From Serinus canaria (Eukaryota; Chordata; Aves; Passeriformes; Fringillidae), in the NCBI RefSeq assembly GCF_022539315.1, contig NC_066319.1, forward strand, positions 23,894,093 to 23,958,092: a stretch of 64,000 nt of DNA, read 5' to 3'. Shown here in pieces: positions 22,105-33,400 of the stretch (position 1 is the first letter of the stretch; each line of letters opens with the position of its first letter). The position numbers and the translations under genes were made by a program. The notes under the pieces are model-generated. The model saw only the letters and a list, made by a program, of their open reading frames with translations. It was not told the DNA's origin and searched no databases.

Positions 22105-24405
22105 CAGGAACTAAAACATCAATCTCTTTATTTCAATGGCAAGAAACAACAACATCCAAACAGTCAAAGTTGAAAAGCAATGGGAACACAGGCTCATGCC
22201 AGGCCCTGGGCCAGCTGGAGCCAGCAACCTCACATAGTTCCAAAAATACAATCCTACAACAGTGTCTAAGAAACACAGACCCAGGTATTGCACAGAACCC
22301 CTGCCCTCAGGGGGCAGGGTAACCAACACCCCCTCCTTCTTCACCAAAATATAAGCAGGCTTGGAATTGCACAGCAATTGCTCAGCTCACAGGTGCACGG
22401 AGGGGCTGGGCAGGGAGGGGGACAGTGTGTCTCTCAACTACCTGTACAAAAACTATAAGGGAGAAAGGGGAAAGCTGAGGCTTTAAATGCCTCTGGGCCA
22501 AGTTGGGCATCCTGTCTAGGGCAGCAGTGGTGTGAACCTCTGAGAAGATGACAGTGCTGTGTCTATTAGTGGCCTGCCAGCAGTGCTGATGAGAACTCCA
22601 GGCACTTCTGGAGTATCCCAGCTGTCAATGCAATAGTACACTATCATTATTATTTGCCAATACTGACACTGGTCCCTGGGCACCCTGCACTGCCCTCCGC
22701 CTCTGTTCCCCAGTACATCATCTCCCTTCCTTCAAGGAAACCCTGCCCCTGGGCAAAAAGTCTGAAGGGTATTCTGGTTCCCTACAGTATCCTCATACCC
22801 TTTTCTTGGTAGTAGGAGGGATTCAAACAGTGTCACCCAGCACTACCCAGTGGGCACAGCTGTGGTGAATGCAGAGGGACTGCACAGACCACACATGGCA
22901 GCAGTAGTATTCTCTCCTATAGCCAAGATGTGAACAGATGTGAACCCCCTTCACAACCACAGCCTACCCAAAAGTGCCAAGCAGATCTGCTAGGCTCCGA
23001 GCCATCAGCTTTCCTCCTCTGTGGGCACTTCCTGGTCTCAGAGACTCAGTTCTGCAAAAGCCTTGCTTAAGGCCTGGCTTGATGTCTTGGCATCAAGTGC
23101 TCACAGCATCAACAGGGGAGATGGATTGTGATGCCTCATACCCCATGGCAGGCGGTTGGTGAAACTCCATTCCACTGCAGGCATGAGTCAGGGCTAGGAG
23201 CCCTGGTGGTACCTGGGAATCCAAATCCCTCTTTCTACTAAAACTGGAGAGGGTAAGTTCATGATCTGCTCAGGTGGGTTCTGTCTCAGCTGGGTGAGCT
23301 CCCTGCAAAGCCCTGTGCCCAGTTTGGGGAATAGCAGGAGTCAGCCTAAGAGGATGCATGTTGCCAGGTTGGGGGGCAGGAGGGGATCCCTGAGAGCAGC
23401 ACTGACCCCAACACTGCCCATCCAGCCCCGTGCAAAGTCTAGCATTGAGGGGGGAAACTGAAGCAAGGAGGGAAGCTGAATCTAACTCACCATTTGGGAA
23501 AAAAAACAGGCATCGCTTCTGCCACTGCACCAGCTGAGTGCAGCTGTCCACCATCCTGCAGCGGCCTCACAAAAAGATGCTCAGCAGAGTGGGTGTGCAA
23601 ACTGATCCACCTAGCCCCATGGAGAGAAGCGTGGTGGGAAGGTTTGGTAGCCTTCCTCTATGCCATCCCAGCCCTGAGGCAGATTGCTGACTGAGCACTA
23701 GAGGCCCATCAGGAGAGCACCTGCTGCCCTACCTCCGGCTGCACCAGACCCAGATGCTCTGATGAAAGGCTGGATCCACAAGTGATTTCTCTCCCGCTGC
23801 AGAAGAGAAGGTTAGGACAACAGAGAGACCTGGTGCAGCCCCAGGAGGGAGGAGAAGGCAGGGCCAGTAAGTTGTGGTGCTTCCTTTGGGGCAGTCTGCA
23901 GCTAACAGCCTCTGCAGTCTGTCCATGCAGCCTGTGCCTCCCACAGCTGTGCCAGACAGGAGAGGAGGAACGGGACACAAACCTAGGCAAGCACCTAAAA
24001 GAGGGGCACTGCCAGCAGAGAGAGGGGATGAGCAATGATACCCCATAAGGATTATAGGTAGGAGCCGGTGGAGGGGGCACTGGCATTACTCCCATGAACA
24101 AGGGTGCCTTGGGGGCTTCAGCCTGGCCTGCTCCAACATGGCTGGGGGATAGAGCCCACCTAGGGCAGGGAATGTGGTGAATGAGAGGTGAAGGGGTGGA
24201 CACACAAAGAATCAGGCTTCAAGTCTGAAATGTCAATTGTCCTCATAAACAGAGTTCCAGCCCAGCCTGGTGCAGAGCTCTTCTGTATCCATCTCCAGGG
24301 ACCAGGCTGGCATCTGGGGAGAGTCAGACCAGATACAGCTCTGCCAGTTGGCATTGTACTCTTCTCATCCTGCAAGAGCTGGCTTGGGCTAAGGCACACC
24401 AAGCA
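22105..24405 (-). other. DGKZ: Predicted DGKZ 3' UTR
   Basis: The sequence between the DGKZ stop and the first canonical - strand AATAAA has no convincing splice sites or conserved frames, so it is read as untranslated. The length is an inference from one hexamer. Confidence 0.4.
22127..22132 (-). terminator. Poly(A) signal, probably DGKZ
   Basis: AATAAA on the - strand (TTTATT as printed), the first canonical hexamer I find downstream of the DGKZ stop codon at 24,406. It would give a 3' UTR of about 2.3 kb. A nearer variant hexamer could be used instead. Confidence 0.45.
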
Positions 24406-27400
24406 CTACACAGCTGTCTCCTGGTCCTCCCTCTGGATCATCTGGTAGTGCTGTCGGTTCTCGAGGTAGGCAGCTAAGTCAGGGTCATTGGCTTTCTCAG
24501 CACGGTGCTTCGGGGTGTCTCCCTGTGCAGGGGAGGCGAGAAGTCAAGAGCGCCGAACGCTGCCTAAAGTCCGCTTTGGCACCCAAACGCGTCCCCGCTC
24601 CCCCATGTGGCTGGGTCCAGCAGAGCCTGCAGCCAAACCCCAAGTCAGGCGGCAGCCAAATGTCCATGTGCTCACCATGGGATCAAAGTGTGTTCCTGAG
24701 GAGCCTGACTACTGCAGGCCTGGGAGCTGTCCCCTGAAGGGCCATCAGCTCCAGGCATGGGCTAGGACATGACTGACCCTGGGCAACACAAGACACCCAA
24801 GAAGAGACAAAGGCTGGTCCCCCTGACCTGCTCTTCCCCTGTGCTGGGGAGGCAGGCGGGAAAGGGTGAGGAATGAGGGGTATGTCTGGGGAATGCCCAA
24901 GCATACCAACCCCCCTTCCCTCTCACAGCCTGGCTAGCGTGCTCCAGCTCCCGAAGGAGGATCACATTTCACCAGCTTATTGCAGCCATCTGGATTGTGT
25001 CCACTAATGAACTCCCGCACTCCATAAAAAGCAAATCTGTTAACAGCTCCCAGCTCTGTCTCCTCTCCCCCTTCTCTCCCCCTGCTCCTTGCTCCACCTC
25101 TCCAAGTGCCCAGGCTCTGCTGTGCCACTGAAAAAGGCCACAGAAACCTGGCGCTCTGCCGCTGCCACTGAAAACAAGCCCTGGAAGAGATACTCGTTCT
25201 GTCCGGCTCATCCCCTGGTGCACAGCAGGGCACAGGCAGCTGCAGCAGTGTGTTGGGGCCTCCGAGCAGCCCCCAGCTATATTTCTCTATCAGGAACAAT
25301 GGTCCTGATAGAGAAAGTCCTCCACTGGGTGTGGATGTGGCTGTGCACAAAAACCCATCCATGTGTGGCTGCAGAGAGGTATCATGCAGCAAGAAATCTC
25401 CTTGGGATGTGCACCCCAAGACTGGGCACACCCTGTGGTTCTATACACAACCCCCAGCAGCCACACCATCGAGACCACTCTGTGCTTTGGTGCTGGCTCT
25501 CCTTGATGGCCTCCTCCCCACATCCCCTGAATGCAATCACTCATTTAACAGAGGAGGAATTAAGCTTCTTTCCTGTTCCCCTACAGAAGCCCCTCTGCAT
25601 CACTGCCTGCCTGCAGCCTGAAACCGGAGCTGCCAGGGCCTCCCTGCCTGGCTGGACTGAGGCACTCCAACTGATAAGGCTCAGCCTCCCTCACCACTGC
25701 AGGGAGCGGAATCAGTCTGCTCCAAACCCATGCTACAGGTCTGCCGCTGGGGTTTCTAATGAGGTGGATCCTGCCTGTGCAGGCAGGCTGTGACCCTGAG
25801 CCCCTGAGAGGTCAGTGCAGCAGCACAGCGGGGTCCCCAGGCAGCCACAAACCCGACATGCGACATGCTTTTGTACAGGCACGTGCAAACCCATTCCCTG
25901 GGGCAGCTGCATGCCTGAGAAAGGCTCCCTTTTGTGCTGGCAGGCTGGGGGCTGTTCCTCTCCTTCAGGCAAATGAGTGGACTGGGGACAGAGAGGGGCC
26001 ATGCATCCCAAACTGCCCTCTCCTCTTGCCTCTGCCAGCTAAGTCTCCATTTAGGCCAGCCCCACTGTGCAAGGCCTAAGCCTTAGACAGAGAGATGGGC
26101 AGCCAGACATTATCTGTGCTCCATTCTGCTGGCAGCTGGCAAACAGAGATGTGCACTGTCTAAATTGAACCCCAAGCTCCACCATCACCAGCACCCCTCA
26201 AATGGGCTCCTAATGGGTGTCTCAGACCCACAGATTGCACCTTCTTGGCTTGTTCTACATCAGCTCTGCTACAGCCCATCACTACAAGCCTCCACCAGAG
26301 AGATCCAACCACACTCTCTCTGCCATATGCCGTCCCAGGGAACCTCCTGTACCAAAATATGGCCTCAAGCCCTCCCCTTTTGCATCTCTTCTGTCAGGGT
26401 TGGCACAATTCCCTGACACTAAGGCACAGCTCAATTAACTCGGCATGTGAGAGAAAGTGCTGCCACTTCTTGCTCCTGCTCCCCGCAGGCCAGCTTTACC
26501 CACCAAGAGGAGCTCCCAAATCCCCCATCATGACTGCCGGTGGGGGAGAGTGGGCGAGTCCTGCAGCTGGGAGCGAGAATGTCCTTGCTCTGACCCCTGA
26601 GGGTGGGAAGGGGGAGACAGGGATGAGACATTCCAGCCCCTTGCTGCTAATTTAATAAAACAACAGGGAGAGAAGCACCAGGAGAGGAGGGATTTAACCC
26701 CTCTGTAGCTGGGCTCTACTGGGCAAGCATGGGTACTCCATGTCAGCTCCTCTCTGACTGGCAAACACCTCACCCAAAGCACCCCTGCTCTGCTCTCCTG
26801 CTGGTTCTGCTCCTTGCCAGCTCTCTGGTCACCCTAGAAAACCCCACTGCCACCGTTCCCGCTGTCACCTGCAGGTCTGTCTTCATGAGCGAGGCCCCAG
26901 CCTCGACGATGTAGTGGCAGATAGTGCGCTGGCGTAAGGCTGCAGCCTGGTGCAAGCTGGTTTCACCGCTGAGGAGGAGAAAGCAGGAGATGTGAGATGT
27001 CCCCCTGAACAGGGACAATCAGCACATGCAGGTGGCAGCAAGAGACAGCAATTCAGCGGCAGTAGCAGCTGAAGGTAAGCTGTGTGTTTGTCCAGGCAGA
27101 GGAGGGGGGTGCTACTCAAGGGCAGTCTGTCCAACAGGGACTGGGAATCATGGCTGGCAATTAGAACAAGGGCAACTGAAGCTCCCCTATAACTGGTCAC
27201 TTCACAGAGGGTCTGGCCAACAGGTAATGCAAGTCAGGCAGTGACTTACTTCTCCTCCTCTGTGGCATCAAGGATTTCTGAAGGAGCTGTGGAAAGAAAG
27301 AGTGCAGGTGAGTGAGACCTGGCTCTGGAGCAGAGACAGACCTGCCTACTCCCTGGTCACAGTTCACATCATTCCATAGGGGCTGCTATTTTCATGCTGC

Positions 27401-30400
27401 CTGCAAAAGTCCTAGCTCCAAAGAACTCAGGTCATCAATGGCATCTGAGCCCAGCTGATCCCAGGAAAGAAGTGGTTGTGGACTCACTACAGAGAAATAT
27501 CTAAATAAAAATACAGCTGTTTGTATTTCAGTGGGAACTGCCAAAAACAACCGGCCAGCTGCCCTGAGGGCAGAAGCAAGATACTGAAAAATGTTTCCCA
27601 GAGATATGCTGATCCCTGCCAGGATGCAGCAGTGGCCATGAGGACACAGTACTGGCAGACAGATGACAGGAAAAGCCCATATACCAGAAGAATGATGTAG
27701 CATACCCAGAGGGAAGGGATCTAAGGGCAGGATCACTCCCTCTGAGCAGAGGGTTGATTTTTTTATGGCTGCCAGGTTCCTTTGCTAAGAGTGGCATTCT
27801 GACTCCTGCTCACCATTCTCGATGATGTATTTGACGATGTCCTTGCTTCCTGACTTGACAGCATGGTGGAGGACAGTCTGGCCCGAGGAATCTCGCACCA
27901 TCAGGTCTCTTCCAGCTCGGTGCAGCTCTTGGAACTACAGGATTGTCAGATTGCTCAGGATGAGTTGCATTTCCCAGCTCCAAGCCCCAGCATTATGTGC
28001 CTGGAGTGTCTGATGGGGAGCTTTGGTGGGGAGCTTTGTCCAGCTCAGCCATGTTACCAAGTCCCTTCCCTTCTCCTCCCTTCCCTTTGTGTCTCCCAGC
28101 AGATGAACAAGGGCTCCTTGCCAGAAGCCTGCCTGGTTTCTAGCCACCACTCCTGAAGGAAGGCCTTTGACAGGTGCTGCTCCAGGGCAACTGGGGAGCA
28201 GGGCTGGCAGGGCTTCCCTTAGCCCAAGAGGCACACCAGCCCAGGAGCCAGCCTTGGCTGCTCATTGCAGCAGGCTGCTGGAGCACCTACCTTGCTGAAG
28301 TTGCCACTCTTGGCAGCTTCTATCAGAAGGTTGTCTGCAAAGAGAGATGCGTCAGGGTCAGAAAAGTCAACCTGGAACACTGCTTATTTAATCCTGGAGA
28401 CAAGAGCTGGGCACTAGAGGTGTGGAGCAGGAGCACAAGCTCCTCCAGGGATTAACCCCTTGGTCAGACTGCATTTACATGGGTCCTCCACCTTCAGGAA
28501 TGCAAGGAACAAGCCAGGGAAAGGAAAGAGACACCATGTAGCTAGGGGTGCAGCCAGATCTCAGCCCCAGGGAGGTGCAGGGGGAGTAGTCTCTGCCCTT
28601 GGGCAGGATAACTTGTGATGAAAATGGGGAGTAGGTCTCCTGGGCATCAGCCAGCAGCCAACATTCCTCTCACCAATGACTCACTCACACCTCCAGACTC
28701 CAATCAAGCTTCAGGAAACTCTTTCAATTTGTTCAGCTTGGTGAGGCCCCTGATCTAGTGCTCCCATCTCCCCAGGGAGAGGCAGAGACAGCCTCCCAAC
28801 CTAGTTCACAGTGCTCAGCTCTGCAGGTGGGGGATTAACCCCTTGCCACATCATTTCCCGAATGTTGGAGCTGGGAAGGCGGCTGACTGGGCCACTCCAC
28901 AAATCACTGTCAGGTTTCTTGTGCTCACCTCTGGGTCACATGCCTGCAGGGCTCCATGTTTCAGAACACACAGAACAACAAGGCTCCTCCCTGCTTACCA
29001 GGGAAAGGACAGGCCAAAAAAACCCATGGCAGGAAAACAAGAGTGCAGCCTGAGAGGGGGTATGACCAGGAGTAGGACTCCACTCACCTTTATGTGGAAG
29101 GCAGTGCTCAGGCTCAGTGCTGGAAGGGAAGAAGAGAAAGTGTAACTAACCCTGTCAGTCCTGGAAGCAGATGGCCCTAATTGGCATGCCACCATTAGAG
29201 GGATGGAGAAACCTGCCTGAGGCACTCCTTCTTCCCTGATCTGGGTTCTTCCTCATCCCCATGCCCATTTCTACTGCTGCTCCTGGTGCTATTGCTCATC
29301 CATACTCATCACTGGCCTTGGTTTGGCTGAGAGACACCCTTGTCCTCTGCCCCATGGGCCAGCTGCTGTAGCTTGACCCCATGGCTGAGTCATCTGGTGA
29401 TGCCCCACTACTTAGGGCAGCACTGGCAGAGGAAAAAGAAAAACAGGACTGCATCTCATCTCTTGGTCTTACTCAACACTGAATTCCTGCTTACTTCCAG
29501 CTCGCCTGTAATCTGGCCCAGGGATCAATGCTGTGAAGCCAACCCTAGCTCTCCCATCACTGCCCATTCTTCCTGAGGCCCAGCACCCCCATTTCAGACT
29601 CACCTGGGGGCAGGAGAGGAGGGTGGAGAGGAGGAACAGGAAGGAAATGCAAAATGGTGCCCAGGGGGTGTGGCAGATGAGTCCACGAGGTCAGGCATGG
29701 CAGGAGAAGTGCTCACAGTCTGAGTGACCACTAGCTCTGGGTCCAGCACATAGAGCTCATCCTGAGAGATCTCTGTCACATAGTTGAGGTGTTCCTGAAA
29801 GACACAAGTCAGGACATGCTTCCTTAGAAGCAACACCTATTTCTGCAAAACAACATCCCCTCATATGCCAGTGGGTGGGTTTGTGGCCCACCCATTTGCA
29901 CAGCAGAGCAATGGTGGCTTGAACAGTCTTGCGCCTGGGAGCCTTTGCATCTCCTTGTTCTTTCCAGGCTTCCTATTTCCTGCTGCCTTAGCAACCTTGT
30001 AAACCTTTTCTCCACATTCCCCTCTCCAGATCATTAGGGAAAGTATCTAATACTGGTGAAGATGATCCCAGCTGGTGGGTCCCCTGACCAGCCTTGCTAT
30101 GTTTGCTATTCCTTACCTGCTGCACTGGAGTGCCCTGCAGGCAGCTTTCAACCCAAGGTTCTGCGCTACCACCCAGGCTTTTTCCCTTTTCTCTAGAAAC
30201 CTGGAGGTGCTGAGCCTGGTCCCAGGCCAGGGTCGTCATGCCATCCCTCTGGGGGATGCCAAAGGCCAGGTCAGTGGTATGAGACCTGTGTGGCCCTAAG
30301 GCTATGCCTGCCTGCTGGTCTGTGTGCAGGTGGGACACCCAAGTACCTTCCCAGGGGATGACGGTGCAGGATGAGGCTGCACTCACCTGTGCGCGGTCTA

Positions 30401-33400
30401 TCCTGTAGAACCGATCGGCCGTGGTTGCTGTAAGACAGGAACAGAATGAGATGGGCTGATCCTTGGTGCGAGACAAGGGAGACAGCCTCTTCCCACCGTG
30501 AGTGAAAGTGAGCTATCCAGCCACTTCATGGCTTGCACAGAGGGTACAGCAAAGCAAACAGCAGCCTCTGACCAGGAGCAAACCACTTCTCTTCATGAAT
30601 CTGCTGGTATCTTCATCCTAGAGGCAGCCTCTTAGGCCTACAGACCACCATGCCCCTGTGAAACGCCTTTGCTTGCTACCTCCTCCTCCACAGGTAAGGC
30701 AGGAACACAACTAGCTGATGCCATGGCCTTTCTGGGGGCTTTCAGGTGCTCCAGCATTATCCTGAGCAGATGAAGCTCAGGGCTATGTAGTGCACACCTC
30801 AGCATTCACTTACTTCAGGTGAGGAACTGCTGCAATTAACATGGTGCACCTTGTTGACATGGTGCTCAGAAATGGGGGCACTACAGGAGGCTGGGAGAAG
30901 AGAGGGCTCAGCCTTCTGCTGACTTGACTAAAGACCTTCATGAGGCCACTCAGATAATGTGACTACCAGGCACAACAGAGCATGCCACCACCAGCTGTAG
31001 ATCTAAGTCTCAGTCTCCTAGGATGGCAGGAGAGCTTCAAACAGAGCTCCAGCCTGTCTGAGTGCATCCCTCTTCCTTAGAGAAGAGATCACCACAGAGA
31101 GAGAGGAGCTCCAATAGAGCAAGTGGCTATGCTGGATCCAGACACACATGGCCACCACCCCAGGGGAGCAGGGAGGGGTTATGGATTTAGGGCATCACCA
31201 AGGGAGACCAGGACAAGTAAAAGCACAGTGTCAGGACAGCTGTATTCCTATGCAGCATTTCCCCAATATCTTGACAGGCTGCTGGTGCCAGTCCGGAGAG
31301 GTTGCTGCAGTGGGATCCTTGCAGACCCAAGGAAGTCTCTCTGCAAACCGAGTGGGGGTGCTGGAGCAGGTCAGAGGAGTGAAAGGGCCATGTTTATCCT
31401 GGATATTTGCATCCAGGGAGCTACTGTTCAAGGCTTATAATTCAGCCACTTGAACGAACCTGTGCTGTGTTGAATGAGACGCTAGTCCCTTTCCTGACAC
31501 ATTCTCCTGAGCCCAGAACCCGCTGCTGGGAGACTGGCAGAAGGGAAAGTGGCCCTGGTACAGCAGTCCTGTGAAAACTGCCCCCGGTGGTGAAACGGGG
31601 GAGCAGCATCACCAGCAACAACATACACAGGGCTAGAACCTTGAAGGGAGAAGTTGCACCCTCTCTGCCTAGCATGAGGCTTCCCAGGCGCACTTTGCAA
31701 CCTATGGCTGTGCTCTGCTGTGGTCTACATGCTGCTTGCTGGGATATCAGAGTGATGAAATGCTACCAATGGGCATTTCACTTAGCCAGCTTCCAGGTAC
31801 AGAGGGAGGTTCTTGGTCAGAGAAGGCAAAGGAGAAGAGAAAGCTACTTTCAGGCAGGGGAGAAGCAGCAGCTGGAGCCCAGCAGGGAGGCTGCTCTCCC
31901 TTAACACTGCTATGCTCATGGTGAGCCCGGCTCCGGGCACGCTGGAGCAGGGGGGCCCCCTGCCTGCACAACACAGGAGAGCATCCCCAGCAGCCCCGCA
32001 GTGACACACGCGCCACCAAGCTGCCTTCAGCTCCAGAGGCAAGAGAACCACAGACTCCCCTTGCTCCGCTCCGGGTCAGCAGCCAGAGAAACAGCCTGGG
32101 GGAAAGCACTGCTGTGCTCAGCCCAAAAGACCCCAACATCCGTGAGCTCCAAGCCTCAACGGTTCCCTGTCGCTTGTCACTGAAGTTCTGTTCTCTCACC
32201 TCCCAAATTCATAGAACCACAGAATGATAAAAAAAATTGCTTAGGTTGGAAAAGACCCTTAAGATTGAGTCCAATCATTAAACCAATGGCCAAGTCCACC
32301 ACTAAGCCACATCCCTAAGTGCCACATCTACACATCTTTTAAGTATATTTAGGGATGGGGACTCATTCGCTTCCCTGGGCAGCCTGTTTCAATGCTTGAT
32401 CCCCCTTTCAGTGAGGAAAAAAGCCTCCCTGATGCAACTTGAGGTCATTCATTTCCCTTCATCCTCTTGCTTGTTACCTGGGAGAAGAGACCAACACAAT
32501 TTGACACAATCTCCTTCCAAGCAGTTGTAGGGAGTGTTGCCCTAATTTTTTAAGATTTTCTAAGCCTTCTGATGTTTACATTCTTTTAATGAACTTTGTC
32601 ACATACTTTCTGTAAATAACTCATTGTTTTGCATTCTTTTATGGAGGAGGAGAAATTTGATGGACTGTTGGTTTTTCCAGTGTCATTGGAGAGGTGGCAC
32701 TGTCACCCTCCAATCCACTGTCACTTTTGGAAAACTGTAAATGTTGGAGTCAGAAAACAACATTCCTTTTTTCTTCACCTTGAGAGCAGTGGTGTGCACT
32801 TGTATTCTTTTGTGTCCTACAGCAACAGATAGTGATAAGGTCTCCCCTCAGCCTCCTTTTCTCCAAGCTAACCAACCCCAGCTTCCTCAGCTATACCTCC
32901 TAAGACTTGTGCTCCAGAGCCTTCACCAGCTCCACTGTCCTTCTCTGCACATGCTCCAGCACCTCAATGTCCTTCTTGCAGTGAGGGGCCCAAAGCTGGA
33001 TGCAGGATTCCTGGTGTGGCCTCACCAGGGCCAAGTACAGGGAAACAATCACTGCCCTGGTCCCGATAGCTACACTTTCTTGATCCAGGCCAGGAGGCCA
33101 TTGGCCTTCTTGGCCACCTGGACACTGTCCGAGACTGAAATAGCTCATGTCTCAACTTTACTGATATAAAGTTTTACTCATTATAACTGTATAAAAACTG
33201 TATAAAGAAGGTACAACCAAAGAAGCATCCCTGAAGATACCTGACTGGGACTTTGGACTGAAAGTTAAACTGCTGAGATCAAATAAAGGGAAAACCCATT
33301 CTTCAATCACCTGAAACAAACAAGTAAACAAGGACAAGAATGTGAGCCAAACCCAGCAGTCATGCTAAGAATCATCTTTGGCTTGCTTTGGGGTGGAGGA

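Larger units (their letters stand above)
24406..28334 (-). other. DGKZ: DGKZ exons 27-31: ankyrin repeats and PDZ-binding tail
   Basis: Exons 28334-28291, 27934-27814, 27286-27250, 26968-26869 and 24522-24406 encode residues about 995-1133. The ankyrin signature is clear in [20 protein letters not shown] and [20 protein letters not shown]. The last exon ends REDQETAV, the type I PDZ ligand known to bind syntrophins. The 37-base exon 29 is very short but required for the reading frame. Confidence 0.95.

Noticed and set aside
25089..25793. 234-codon open frame on the + strand in DGKZ intron 30
   Set aside because: No recognisable domain and low-information composition; it overlaps a hairpin and has no promoter or splice context.
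26652..26660. AATAAA on the + strand inside DGKZ intron 30
   Set aside because: No + strand gene ends here; a six-base word is expected by chance.
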